From CAZLFQ01 sp964558975 (GTDB lineage Bacteria > Pseudomonadota > Alphaproteobacteria > Rickettsiales > Midichloriaceae): 64,000 nt of DNA. The translations under genes were made by a program, and so were the position numbers. The stretch lies in assembly GCA_964558975.1 (NCBI GenBank), contig CAZLFQ010000001.1:620001-684000 (forward strand). The letters run 5' to 3'. Positions within the stretch are counted from its first letter, which is position 1; each line of letters opens with the position of its first letter. Positions 1-9,005 of the stretch are shown here, in pieces. Below the pieces are notes generated by a model. The model saw only the letters and a list, made by a program, of their open reading frames with translations, was not told where the DNA came from and did not search any database.

Positions 1-501
1 TTTCGCATACTTTTTTAGTGCATCAAAGCCTTCTTCAGCGTGCTGAGTATCTGCAGTTCTACCCTTTCTCATTTCTTCAATCGCAGCAGTAAGTTTTGCT
101 TCGGTCACACCAGAGTCTTTAAGTATACTGCTAGCTTCGCTCTTGAGTGCGATAATCGCTTGTAACATTCTTTCTAAAGTTACAAAGCTATCTCCTGCCT
201 TCTTTGCAAGCTCTTCGGCTTTTTCAAATAGTTTTGCGGTTTCTGGATCTAAATATATCTGCCCTGCCCCACCGCCTGTGACGCTTGGTAATTTGCCAAG
301 AGCGACAGTTAATTTACTTTCAATTACCCCGACGTTTCCACCAGCAGATATTAATAAGTCTTTGATAATTGCATCTTCATCCTCAACCAAAGCCTTGAGC
401 ATATGAACAGGCGTAAACTTCTGATGTCCTGCCGCAATCGCTGAGTTCTGCGCTTTTTGGACTATGCTTTTAGACTTATCTGTATATTTATCAAAATTCA
501 T
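1..501 (-). CDS. clpB: ATP-dependent chaperone ClpB, N-terminal part (runs off the window)
   Basis: The first 167 codons of ClpB, the cytoplasmic disaggregase that works with DnaK/DnaJ to extract polypeptides from aggregates. The protein begins MNFDKYTDKS and shows the Clp N-domain phrase GHQKFTPVHMLKAL near residues 25-38 and a second N-domain repeat (FVTLERMLQAI) near residue 110. It reaches the linker GFDALKKYAK, where the family enters its first AAA module; both AAA modules lie outside the window. The ATG is preceded 6 bases away by AAGAAGAG, which fixes the start. ClpA and ClpC also have Clp N-domains, but the opening residues and the linker favour ClpB. Confidence 0.93.
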   Translation of the reverse strand, partial: MNFDKYTDKSKSIVQKAQNSAIAAGHQKFTPVHMLKALVEDEDAIIKDLLISAGGNVGVIESKLTVALGKLPSVTGGGAGQIYLDPETAKLFEKAEELAKKAGDSFVTLERMLQAIIALKSEASSILKDSGVTEAKLTAAIEEMRKGRTADTQHAEEGFDALKKYAK

Positions 502-525
502 AACTCACTCTTCTTGGTTATAACC

Positions 526-555
526 ATTATATAGAGAGGGTTATTTGAATTTCAA
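526..555 (-). promoter_or_regulatory. putative clpB promoter
   Basis: On the minus strand TTGAAA (550-555) and TATAAT (526-531) are separated by 18 bases and lie about 25 bases before the clpB ATG. The extended left element GTTGAAA and the CCCTCTCTATAT stretch also resemble a heat-shock sigma-32 promoter (CTTGAAA and CCCCATNT), as expected for clpB; which sigma factor is used cannot be decided here. Confidence 0.55.
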
Positions 556-669
556 CTAGTCATAAAATTATTAACATTTTGTTTGTAACAAATGTTTAAT
601 ATTTTTATGTGCAATTAAATTAGAGAGATATGATACAATCGCCCTTCAATAAATACATATAAGGGCTTT

Positions 670-1737
670 ATGCAGTCAAAATTAGACCAAGCTGTTTGGC
701 AAGAACTCGTAGACTTATCAGATAATCCTAAAGCTTTCACTGCTTTAATTAAAGAAAATCCTGGATTTTGGAATCCAGAAGATGGCTTTGAATTCCCTGT
801 TTTCTTGATCAATGAATTTATAGATCGCTATAACGCTTTTAGAATTGCAATAGATGCTATCAACCCTGAAGCCGTAGGGTTTTTACTTGATAAAAACCGA
901 TCTTTCCTAGCACAAAGTGAGAGAGCTCGCTTTATGAATGTTATAAGGGACTCTTTAGACGAAAATGCTTTTAAATATTTCTCAAATAAAGTTGATAAAG
1001 CGACCAAAATAGCGAACATGAATAATTTAATTTTAATATTTCAAATCGCTATTTTAAAGACGGTCAAAACAACCGAAAAATTCTCCTTCACTTCTGATAC
1101 AACATCAAAATTTATACACATTTTCGGTGCTTATGGCGCAGTTACGACTCCAGAATTAGACCAAGCTGGACAAATGTTATTTGACCTAACTTGTACTGAT
1201 GCTAGGCATAATCCAGCAGCAAAATTACTTCAAGGCGCATTGCTTCCGAACATATTAGAAAAATTTATCTTTAATAAATGTGGCAAAAGGACACAATTTT
1301 TATTTTCAAACAACGCCAACCGATGCCTAGAAGCACTATTGTTTAGAACAGCTATAGATAATTATCCACAAGCAACAAGTTTGGAAGAAGCAAAAGTCCT
1401 TCACAGACAAGCTTTAAAAGAAGAATATGTAAAAGATGAAGCGGAAAAAATGTCTCAAATCATACTAAAAGCTATGATTAGAGACCTAAATATGCCGTTA
1501 CTTAGCTCATTATTCAATCCAAACCATCATCCATTGTGTACATGGCTTCATTCAACGCTTCTTGAAAAGTACGAAAAGTTTGGAGGCGCACTTGATAAGA
1601 AACTCGCTATCCGCATCATGACAGATGTAGAAAATGCCATGTTAGCAAACATTCACTCAGATATAGCAACTGTTGAAAGCGCCGTTATAAGAGTAACATC
1701 CAATACTATTGTAGGAAATTGCGCTTCTATCAACTAA
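670..1737 (+). CDS. hypothetical protein, 355 aa, unrecognised
   Basis: I do not recognise this protein. It has no signal peptide or obvious membrane segment and looks like a soluble, mainly helical protein with scattered Cys and His residues. AAGGG lies 5 bases before the ATG, a good ribosome site. It stands alone, divergent from clpB, and converges on the next gene so tightly that the two stop codons share bases (CTAA at 1734-1737). The alternation of short helices resembles degenerate repeat proteins, but no ankyrin or TPR consensus could be made out. Neighbourhood and orphan status fit a lineage-specific, possibly host-directed protein; that is inference. Confidence 0.75.
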   Translation: MQSKLDQAVWQELVDLSDNPKAFTALIKENPGFWNPEDGFEFPVFLINEFIDRYNAFRIAIDAINPEAVGFLLDKNRSFLAQSERARFMNVIRDSLDENAFKYFSNKVDKATKIANMNNLILIFQIAILKTVKTTEKFSFTSDTTSKFIHIFGAYGAVTTPELDQAGQMLFDLTCTDARHNPAAKLLQGALLPNILEKFIFNKCGKRTQFLFSNNANRCLEALLFRTAIDNYPQATSLEEAKVLHRQALKEEYVKDEAEKMSQIILKAMIRDLNMPLLSSLFNPNHHPLCTWLHSTLLEKYEKFGGALDKKLAIRIMTDVENAMLANIHSDIATVESAVIRVTSNTIVGNCASIN

Positions 1738-2552
1738 CAAGTCACACCAAAAGCCGAGCCTCTGTGGTGATTAGACATTAGTATTTTTTTATTTACTTCT
1801 CTCAGAATATTATCAGCATTTGGATCAAGTCTTAACTGCTCCGCATAGAACAATGCGTCTAATGGAGTCATTTGCCCAGTTCTTATAAGCTCTCTTGTCT
1901 CTTTTCTAGTTAACAACTGGAATGTAGAATCTTCATCTTTTCCATGGAATCCAAACCTGTTGTATTTTTCAACCAAATCTTTGATATCTTTATATGAAAA
2001 GAATCCTTCTTCCTCTAATCCATACAAATGCGATGCTCTACCTGTAAGGTTAGCGAAATCCCAAATTTTAACGCCACCTCTAAAGCTTATACCTTTCGCA
2101 TATAAAGCCCTTAATTCTTCTTTAGTTTGGTCTTGATCATCACTAAAACGTATGGCTTTAGTAATTCCATCCCTCATTCCCTCAGCATATTTCAAGAAAG
2201 AGTTACCATAATTCTGTTTCATAGTGTCATTACCTTGCACAAAGAAAGCAGCTAAAGTTTCGTGAAATTCTTTAGCATCTAGCCCTAGTTTTTTTGCGGC
2301 TTCATTACAAACTTCAACGGCCTTATCAGCATTAACTTCCCTGCACATTTCAATGGTTGACTGGGTTTTAAAACTTGGGCATGTAGCAAAACTACGAGTT
2401 ACAACTGAGTTATGATGAGCAAAAATCGATGGATGTTGTTGCAAAGGATCAACATGCATAGCACTTGCTTGAACTACAGTTCTTGTTAATGCAGGCACTG
2501 CTGCTCTAAATGGATTAACAAATTTAACTACATTACCAAATCTAGACAACAT
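1734..2552 (-). CDS. hypothetical protein with mitochondrial-presequence-like N-terminus, 272 aa
   Basis: Unrecognised protein. Its first 65 or so residues are unlike a bacterial signal peptide: they contain several Arg and Lys residues, many Ala, Val, Ser and Thr, and only one acidic residue (Asp35). They end in VTRSFATCPSF, close to the R-S-F-A pattern often seen at mitochondrial cleavage sites. The remaining 200 residues are soluble, mixed-charge and helical, with no domain I can name. GGAGAAAAG lies 2 bases before the ATG. The last bases overlap the convergent gene on the other strand. If the bacterium lives inside a eukaryote, a secreted protein addressed to mitochondria is a reasonable guess, but nothing else here proves secretion. 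Confidence 0.75.
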   Translation of the reverse strand: MLSRFGNVVKFVNPFRAAVPALTRTVVQASAMHVDPLQQHPSIFAHHNSVVTRSFATCPSFKTQSTIEMCREVNADKAVEVCNEAAKKLGLDAKEFHETLAAFFVQGNDTMKQNYGNSFLKYAEGMRDGITKAIRFSDDQDQTKEELRALYAKGISFRGGVKIWDFANLTGRASHLYGLEEEGFFSYKDIKDLVEKYNRFGFHGKDEDSTFQLLTRKETRELIRTGQMTPLDALFYAEQLRLDPNADNILREVNKKILMSNHHRGSAFGVTC

Positions 2553-2624
2553 AACTTTTCTCCAAAAATTTTTGTCATTATTAGATCAGTAATTTTAAAA
2601 TGTAAATCTGAAAGTAGTTTAAAT

Positions 2625-3335
2625 TCACTTTCTTGGTGGTAGGTTACTTTGGCTTTCTGCTTCCCTTGACGCTTTAGCTTCTCTTGCACCTTTCATATCT
2701 GGAGTTATTTCAGGTTTGCTTGCAGCGTTCTCTGATGACACTCCAGCATGTTGGAATGCTTCTGCAGCTTCTTTCAATGCATTTCCTAAAGTTTTATCTT
2801 TAATACTTTTAGTAATTTCATTAGTAACACTGGTTTCCTCACCCAAAGCCATTGGCTCTATTTTTTTTTCAGGTTTAGGCTCAGGCTTTGCTTCTTTTTC
2901 TTTCGCTTGTGACTCTTTTTCTTTTTTAAATTCATCCAATTCACGTAATTGGCTGCGTTCCATTGCTCTCTGTTCAAGTTTATCTACAAACTTGTTTACA
3001 TTTGCTCCAGTGGCTTTTTCTTTGCCAGCATCTTCTAGCTCTTTTGGATTCAATAACCCAGATTTAGAAGCAGCTGATATAACCATTTCTTCTTGATTTT
3101 TTGGGGAGTTTATCATGTCACCAATGGTTCTTTCTTTCTCAACTTGTGGCTTTTTTTCTTGTGTTTGTTCTGCTTCAGCAGTAACACTCGGAGCTTCAAA
3201 TTTTCTTTCGTGCTTATGCCCAGATCTACCTTCACCAACATCTACTGCATTGTAAAATTTTTGAAATTCAGGGTCGTCCTTCAGATGCTTTTCGTAAATG
3301 GAATGAATTTTCTCAACTAACTCGTGATCCATCAT
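2625..3335 (-). CDS. highly charged Lys/Glu-rich hypothetical protein, 236 aa
   Basis: Unrecognised. Lys, Glu and Ala dominate; residues 120-170 (KEKESQAKEKEAKPEPKPEKK and flanks) look like a charged coiled-coil or disordered spacer with a KPEPKPEKK stretch. The N-terminal 40 residues (HELVEKIHSIYEKHL) may form a short helical domain. There is no signal peptide or membrane segment. Its ATG overlaps the upstream gene's TGA by four bases (ATGA), so it is probably translated as the last gene of the secretin operon. The composition fits a scaffold or secreted substrate; the role is unknown. Confidence 0.75.
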   Translation of the reverse strand: MMDHELVEKIHSIYEKHLKDDPEFQKFYNAVDVGEGRSGHKHERKFEAPSVTAEAEQTQEKKPQVEKERTIGDMINSPKNQEEMVISAASKSGLLNPKELEDAGKEKATGANVNKFVDKLEQRAMERSQLRELDEFKKEKESQAKEKEAKPEPKPEKKIEPMALGEETSVTNEITKSIKDKTLGNALKEAAEAFQHAGVSSENAASKPEITPDMKGAREAKASREAESQSNLPPRK

Positions 3336-4144
3336 TTTTTACCACTAGGTTTTGGCCTTTGAATGGTATAAACTTCATTTTCCTTAGGTGATTTAGGATC
3401 AGGATATAACGGCTCAACATCCAATACTTTTGCCTCTTTATTGATGTGTTCTTTTAAATATCCTAAGCGCTCCTTAATAAAGTTATTCATAAAGTTGATC
3501 TCACCCTGAGAGTAATCATCATATCGACTTGCAATATCATTCAACACTTCAAACGCCAATTCTTTCTCACCTAATTTAGCATAAAGAATTGCAGGCATCT
3601 GTTGTGCCCATCTAGGCATATGGGAATTCTTTGTGTTTGAAAGTTTAAAAGCTAAACGAAGAGCTAAGTTGCTGTCTTTCAATTTGAACTCTGCAATATT
3701 AACAGCCATTGCTAACCACCACCATTTATATTTCGGATCTTTATCATAATGCTTTTCAAGATACTCCACTATGTAGATGTTATCTTTTGCATTTTGGGTA
3801 TTGCTGTAATAATAAGATGCGATTGATGGGACAAAATTTGATTTATGATCAAGCTCATCAAGAAGGTATAGCCATTTTTGTAGTAATTTATAATCATAGT
3901 TTTTCAATGCTGTAAATCTACCAAAAGAATCTCCTGAATTCTGCAAATTTAAGGCTAAGAACCTAAAATAAAATTGCTCATCTCCAAGTGCAGCTATTTT
4001 AGCTTCATTTAAAGTTGGAACGTTATCTAGTATCCCTAAGTCTGGCGTATGTTTTTCTGTATAAGTCCAACCTATAACTTGAAGACACAAGAACAGGAAT
4101 AAGAAGCCATTTATTTTTCTTTTGATGAGCTCGTAATAAACCAT
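3332..4144 (-). CDS. membrane-anchored helical-repeat (TPR-like) protein, 270 aa
   Basis: Residues about 9-27 (KINGFLFLFLCLQVIGWTY) form one membrane anchor or uncleaved signal. The rest contains repeated helix-pair patterns with typical TPR-like spacing of small and aromatic residues (SYYYSNTQN, LALRLAFKLSN, ILYAKLGEKELAFEVLNDI), suggesting a protein-protein interaction solenoid on the outer face of the inner membrane. The gene lies 9 bases after the ABC-2-type permease gene and overlaps the following gene by four bases, so it is part of the same transcript. It may be an accessory subunit of the permease or of the secretin complex; no specific family is recognised. Confidence 0.72.
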   Translation of the reverse strand: MVYYELIKRKINGFLFLFLCLQVIGWTYTEKHTPDLGILDNVPTLNEAKIAALGDEQFYFRFLALNLQNSGDSFGRFTALKNYDYKLLQKWLYLLDELDHKSNFVPSIASYYYSNTQNAKDNIYIVEYLEKHYDKDPKYKWWWLAMAVNIAEFKLKDSNLALRLAFKLSNTKNSHMPRWAQQMPAILYAKLGEKELAFEVLNDIASRYDDYSQGEINFMNNFIKERLGYLKEHINKEAKVLDVEPLYPDPKSPKENEVYTIQRPKPSGKK

Positions 4145-4153
4145 GCTTACTCA

Positions 4154-4936
4154 CTAAAATTGTTTTCTTACAAAATCAAAGGCACCTATAGCAACTAACA
4201 GCGGGATATAAATCAGCGAAGAACCTAGGAATAATAGATATAGTTCAAAATCTTCAATCCCGTAAACAAGCCATTCGCTCTTTGAAAACATATCTAGCCT
4301 AGGTATAAATATTCCTATTATAGAAAGTATTTGCTCTGACACTCTGCCTATAAAAGTTCCATGTCCCATAGAAACAGGATTATGCATAGAAATAAGGAAA
4401 AAACCAAATATTCTGCTCATAAAGTAGAATGCAAATGTTGCAAGAACTGAAGTGACAGCACTCTGTAGGATTAAAGAGCAAAATAAGGCAAAAGCTATTA
4501 CAATTAGACTCTCATAAAAGAAGCTTAAACACCAATATAATATGCCCATTTTATTAACCCAAATTACCCCTATCAGACCCAAGCCTTGGAATAAAAAATA
4601 AAATGGAAGAATTAATGTGAATGCTAATAATGCAAAAGCTGCATAGTAAGCTAAAATGAAATTCACTCTGCTTATCGGTCTTGTTAGGATTAATTCAATT
4701 TCTTTGTTATCAAATGATCTTCGTACGTGGAAACAAACAAATAAAATTAAGCCAATCATAACTATCATTCTACACATACCACCAATATATGCTGTAGACA
4801 TATAACCTTCTTCGGAGAGCGCCGTGCCACCTAAGAAAACCGAAAGACAAACAGCAAGCAGTGCTAGTAAAAATATTCCTATATATAGCCAATCTCTAAT
4901 GGCAGTTAAGATTGTAAATCTAACAATACTATTCAT
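4154..4936 (-). CDS. ABC-2-type transporter permease
   Basis: A 260-residue integral membrane protein with about six hydrophobic segments (starting near residues 18, 52, 95, 135, 160 and 235). The phrase RSFDNKEIELILTRPISRVNFILAY after the second segment is the usual coupling region of ABC-2 permeases. Such proteins work with a separate ATPase, which is not encoded in this window. AGGAAAGAA precedes the ATG. It lies 25 bases downstream of the secretin gene. By analogy, the Myxococcus PilG-PilH-PilI system is an ABC transporter needed for type IV pilus assembly, so a pilus-linked role is possible; a lipid or polysaccharide exporter is the main alternative. Confidence 0.8.
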   Translation of the reverse strand: MNSIVRFTILTAIRDWLYIGIFLLALLAVCLSVFLGGTALSEEGYMSTAYIGGMCRMIVMIGLILFVCFHVRRSFDNKEIELILTRPISRVNFILAYYAAFALLAFTLILPFYFLFQGLGLIGVIWVNKMGILYWCLSFFYESLIVIAFALFCSLILQSAVTSVLATFAFYFMSRIFGFFLISMHNPVSMGHGTFIGRVSEQILSIIGIFIPRLDMFSKSEWLVYGIEDFELYLLFLGSSLIYIPLLVAIGAFDFVRKQF

Positions 4937-4961
4937 TTCTTTCCTATTTATTCAATTACTA

Positions 4962-6806
4962 TTAAAACACTAACGGTCTTGGATCTTGTGTAAATGTTTC
5001 ATATACTTTCTTATCTTGCTGATGATAGTTACTACGAGGAGGAACTATAATTGCTTGAAGTAATATTACAGTCTCAACAACTGAAGTGGTTTTACCTGTA
5101 TGTTTCAATAGATTTCCAAGAACTGGAATTTCTTGGAAAAACGGAGTTCCCACATCAATCGATTTATCAGAGTGTTTAATCAATCCGCCAATTACCATTA
5201 CATCACCACTTTTTGCTTTAAGAACTGTATCCAACTCCCTAACTTGCACAATTGGAATTTTACTTTCAATATTTGCTGTTGGGGCATTTAGTTTAATTGA
5301 TGGATCTAATATATCACCTAGAGATTCCGTCAAAGTTGGCCTAACATGTAATGTCACTTCCTGATTATCAACGTTTATTGAAGGCTGAATAGCTAGAATA
5401 ACACCTATCGGAATAGTATTTAAAGTAGTTGTAAATGTCGCAGCCGTAGTTGTTGCAGCACCACCAGTACTAGTTGTTGTTGAAGGAGTAGCTTCAATAG
5501 AGAAGTATGGCTGGTTTTTAGCAAAAGTTAGAACTGCCTGCTGATTATTAATTATTGTTACCCTAGGGTTAGACAATGTTCTTGTAACACCAAAGCTTTG
5601 CAAGAAGTCTAAAAACCCAGATATATCTGAATCTTTATTAGGTTTGAAGAAATTTATCCTTTGTGCTGCAATAGTACCAGCTAATATTCCAGCTGGTAAG
5701 CCAGTTGTTGCAACTGGATTTGTCGGACTAAATTTCCACTGCGGTCCTGAAAGTGCATTCCAGTTAATACCAGCAGTATAGTTTTCATTTAATTCAACTT
5801 CAATAACCTTAGCTTCAATAAGAACTTGGGCTGAAGAGTTAGTCATAACTTTATCAAGATATTGTTGTATAGACTTATGTTTTCTGAATGTGGTTAATAC
5901 CGATATAATACCAGCTTGTTTATTGACAGAATAAGATGAACCATCACCTATAACCTCACCATCAACAGCTTCTTCGTCTTCAGCTGCTAAAGACTGACCA
6001 TCTTTTTTAATTGATGCAGATGCTGATGTTATTATTGATTCAATATTTTTTTCAACCGCACCCCACAGATCACCATCATACTCAGTAGATATTGCGTTTG
6101 AAGAGCCAGATGTAATGCTTCCTGCACCAACATCACTAGAACCACCACCCGACGATGAAGAAGACGACGATGAAGATGAGGAAGATGATGAGCCAGATCC
6201 GCCAGAAGAGCTACTACCAGTTGAAGTCTTTGTTTCAATACTACCTTTACTTGATCTCACAAGATTTAAGTAGTCCACATTATAGTTAACTAAATATGGG
6301 TGATCTCTAACAACTTTTAAAATTCCATTATCAATAGAGTATTTCAAATCGGCCAAATCAGCTACCATTTCCAAAACCTCACCAACATTACGGTTTTGAA
6401 CACTTAAAATAATACCACCAGAAATATTGGGATCCAATGCCAACTCTAACTCAGCAAGTCTAGCTAATTCTTGTAATACATCTTTAAGGTCGATTGTTTC
6501 AGTAATAGACAAAGAGATTTTTTTTGAACTATTGATTTCTGGAGCATCCGGGGCAAGCACTGTTGATGCCAATGGAGGAATTGGATTATCTTCCTCAAGC
6601 GCTGTTTTTTCCTTGGCTTTTTGCCTATCAGGCCTTAAGCTATCGCGGATTTCACCTCGTGTTAAATCACCGTGCCAATCTATAGGATCTCTTGCAACTT
6701 TCTCAGCAGTTTTCTCAAACTCACCAGGTGCACATGTACTTAAAACAAATGCCACTCCTACTAGAGATATTTTAATATGTTTTTTCACAAAATGTAATAC
6801 AGCCAT
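4962..6806 (-). CDS. lipoprotein secretin of type IV pilus / type II secretion family (MshL/PilQ/GspD-like)
   Basis: Outer-membrane secretin subunit that would form the gated channel for a pilus or type II-like system. The lipoprotein signal ends in LSTC, so Cys25 is the predicted lipidated residue. An STN/N0-type domain covers about residues 96-165. A Ser/Gly-only tract fills about residues 195-224. The C-terminal half has secretin-domain phrases: RTLSNPRVTIINNQQAVL, VMVIGGLIKHSD and EIPVLGNLLKHTG. The ATG at 6806 follows AGAAAGG; an in-frame TTG 42 bases upstream would add a non-hydrophobic stretch before the signal and is rejected. It heads an operon with the permease and two further genes. 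The only other pilus-type gene here is the prepilin at 61610. Confidence 0.88.
   Translation of the reverse strand: MAVLHFVKKHIKISLVGVAFVLSTCAPGEFEKTAEKVARDPIDWHGDLTRGEIRDSLRPDRQKAKEKTALEEDNPIPPLASTVLAPDAPEINSSKKISLSITETIDLKDVLQELARLAELELALDPNISGGIILSVQNRNVGEVLEMVADLADLKYSIDNGILKVVRDHPYLVNYNVDYLNLVRSSKGSIETKTSTGSSSSGGSGSSSSSSSSSSSSSSGGGSSDVGAGSITSGSSNAISTEYDGDLWGAVEKNIESIITSASASIKKDGQSLAAEDEEAVDGEVIGDGSSYSVNKQAGIISVLTTFRKHKSIQQYLDKVMTNSSAQVLIEAKVIEVELNENYTAGINWNALSGPQWKFSPTNPVATTGLPAGILAGTIAAQRINFFKPNKDSDISGFLDFLQSFGVTRTLSNPRVTIINNQQAVLTFAKNQPYFSIEATPSTTTSTGGAATTTAATFTTTLNTIPIGVILAIQPSINVDNQEVTLHVRPTLTESLGDILDPSIKLNAPTANIESKIPIVQVRELDTVLKAKSGDVMVIGGLIKHSDKSIDVGTPFFQEIPVLGNLLKHTGKTTSVVETVILLQAIIVPPRSNYHQQDKKVYETFTQDPRPLVF
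6135..6224 (-). repeat. triplet low-complexity tract encoding the secretin Ser/Gly linker
   Basis: About 90 bases made almost only of Ser and Gly codons, with mixed TCA/TCT/TCC/TCG use. It encodes a flexible linker between the N0-like region and the secretin core. The codon mixture means it is not a perfect microsatellite, which lowers the chance of slippage. Confidence 0.75.
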
Positions 6807-6943
6807 AACCTTTCTAAAATGGGGCACATAATATGACTGTAGGAACAAATTTTATATAGATCAAGAAAAAAGTCTTAATTTTAACTTAATCACAACATCA
6901 AGCATCGCCCAATTCTTGGTTAGATAAGCCTACTTAAAAATAG

Positions 6944-8929
6944 CTACTCGATCTCAATTAGCACTTCACCAGTTGAGATGCTTGCACCTTTTTGGTGGTG
7001 AATTTTCAGAACTTTACCACTGATTCCCGCGTGCAAAATATTTTCCATCTTCATTGCCTCAACAACCAATAGAGGCTGGCCTTTTAAAACGACGTCACCT
7101 TCTTTCACCTTCACATCAACTAACATTCCAGAAATATTGGCTACTAAGTTTTTCTGATCTGAATCACTGCCTCTTGGCTTCATAAATTTATTTAATTCAG
7201 CTGCGCGCGGCGTATAAACAGATGCAATCAACGTCTTGCCCATAAAAGACAGTTTATATCCAGCATAAGTATATTCCAGCTGAAGACTATAATTCTTGCC
7301 ATTTACACTACAATCAAAAAGCTTACTTCCCAAAACCCATTTGCTGGTAATATAGAATCTTCTATTTTCAAATGAAACCTTGTAACCATCATCTATCGGA
7401 CGTACAGTTACTGGGTAATTATTTTCGCCAAGTCTTACAACCCAACGAGTGCCTAAGAACTGCGCAGCACCACGTAATTGGCCAGTAATTTGAGCATTTC
7501 TCTTTGTATCAGCTAAATGAAGATACATTGACGATGCAAGCATCACTGCACTTTCCTCATCAGAAAGCTCTGCTCCAACCACCCCACCCTTAAATTCTTC
7601 TTCTATGAAATTAGTTGAAATATCGCCAGCAATAAACTTTTGGTTATTAAATATCGCCTGCAAGAAGCTGATATTGTGTGACACACCACGTATAACAAAT
7701 TTTCCAAGCGCGTCTTTCATTGTTTCAATTGCTTGAGCTCTAGTTGGTGCATATGTGCAAAGTTTTGAGATCATTGCATCATAGTACATGCTAACCTCGC
7801 CGCCTTCATAAATACCGGTATCAATTCTGACAGTTTCGCTTTTCTCAGGTTCTTTGTAAGTATGGACTTGTCCAGTAGAAGGAATGAAACCAGCCGATGG
7901 ATCCTCGGCATAAATGCGCGATTCAAACGCCCATCCATTTAGTTTAACATCTTTTTGTGCGAACGATAGCTTTTCACCGTTTGCAACCCGAATCATCTGC
8001 TCTACAAGGTCATAACCTGTAATTAATTCTGTTACAGGATGCTCAACCTGAAGCCTTGTATTCATTTCCATGAAGTAGAAATTCTTTTTAGGATCAACTA
8101 TGAACTCAATAGTACCTGCAGAAAAATATCCCACCTTCTTTGCTAAAGCTTTACTTTGATCATACATTTTCTTACGCGTTTTTTCATCAAGTAGTGGGCT
8201 TGGCGCCTCTTCGATTACTTTTTGGTGATGTCGTTGAATCGAGCATTCACGCTCTCCTAAGCAAATGTAATTTCCGTGCTTATCTGCAATTAATTGAATC
8301 TCAATATGACGAGGATTTTCAATAAATTTCTCAATAAATGTTCTTTCGTCAGAAAAATTATTTCGTGCTTCGTTTGTAGTAGAGCTAAATGCTTGCTGCA
8401 TCTCTTCATTAGATCTTACAACACGCATCCCCTTACCACCACCACCAGCAGCTGCTTTTAGCATTACAGGGTAGCCAACTTTATTAGCTAATTTAATGGC
8501 TTCTTTTGCATCTTTAATTGCTGCCATATATCCGGGCACAATATTGACCCCAGCAGCTTTAGCAATTTTTTTCGCCTCAATTTTATCACCCATACTACGA
8601 ATGGCGCTTGAATTTGGACCAACAAAGTTGATTTTGTGTTTTTCAAGTAATGCTACGAAGTCTGCATTTTCTGATAGAAAGCCATAACCAGGATGCAAAG
8701 CATCCGCCCCTGAAATCTCAATAGCTTCCATTATTCGCTTACGATTCAAATAGCTTTGGTTAGCAGGTGACGGCCCTATATAAATAGCTTTATCAGCCAT
8801 TTTAACATGCAGAGAATTGGTATCTGCTTCTGAATAAACAGCAATTGTAAAAATACCCATCTTTTTGGCTGTCTTAATAATGCGACAAGCAATCTCCCCT
8901 CGATTGGCAACTAGCAAACGTTTGATCAT
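6944..8929 (-). CDS. pccA: acetyl/propionyl-CoA carboxylase alpha subunit (biotin carboxylase plus biotin carrier)
   Basis: A 661-residue cytoplasmic biotin enzyme subunit that carboxylates its own biotin with bicarbonate and ATP before transfer to an acyl-CoA. The biotin carboxylase part (about 1-445) begins KRLLVANRGEIACRI and contains the Gly-rich ATP loop AAAGGGGKGMR, the GERECSIQRRHQK-type motif (here GERECSIQRHHQK) and EMNTRLQVEHPVTE. A linker domain follows, and the biotin carrier domain at the C-terminus has the EAMKM biotinylation motif (Lys about 627). Full-length for PccA. The beta subunit (pccB) is not in the window. Acyl specificity (propionyl, methylcrotonyl or acetyl) cannot be set from this subunit alone; PccA is the usual form in Rickettsiales. 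Confidence 0.92.
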   Translation of the reverse strand: MIKRLLVANRGEIACRIIKTAKKMGIFTIAVYSEADTNSLHVKMADKAIYIGPSPANQSYLNRKRIMEAIEISGADALHPGYGFLSENADFVALLEKHKINFVGPNSSAIRSMGDKIEAKKIAKAAGVNIVPGYMAAIKDAKEAIKLANKVGYPVMLKAAAGGGGKGMRVVRSNEEMQQAFSSTTNEARNNFSDERTFIEKFIENPRHIEIQLIADKHGNYICLGERECSIQRHHQKVIEEAPSPLLDEKTRKKMYDQSKALAKKVGYFSAGTIEFIVDPKKNFYFMEMNTRLQVEHPVTELITGYDLVEQMIRVANGEKLSFAQKDVKLNGWAFESRIYAEDPSAGFIPSTGQVHTYKEPEKSETVRIDTGIYEGGEVSMYYDAMISKLCTYAPTRAQAIETMKDALGKFVIRGVSHNISFLQAIFNNQKFIAGDISTNFIEEEFKGGVVGAELSDEESAVMLASSMYLHLADTKRNAQITGQLRGAAQFLGTRWVVRLGENNYPVTVRPIDDGYKVSFENRRFYITSKWVLGSKLFDCSVNGKNYSLQLEYTYAGYKLSFMGKTLIASVYTPRAAELNKFMKPRGSDSDQKNLVANISGMLVDVKVKEGDVVLKGQPLLVVEAMKMENILHAGISGKVLKIHHQKGASISTGEVLIEIE

Positions 8930-9005
8930 ATATATTCTTTAGATTTTGGGATCTCTTATACTAGAAATTACCACAAACAACAAGCTTTTGCTAGCGTTGA
9001 ATCAA

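Noticed and set aside
143..406. 87-codon open frame on the plus strand at the left edge
   Set aside because: Shadow of clpB, whose N-domain is unmistakable on the other strand.
573..596. Palindrome-like stretch AACATTTTGTT / AACAAATGTT between clpB and the 670 gene
   Set aside because: Arms differ by one base in length, and simple A/T-rich palindromes are expected here.
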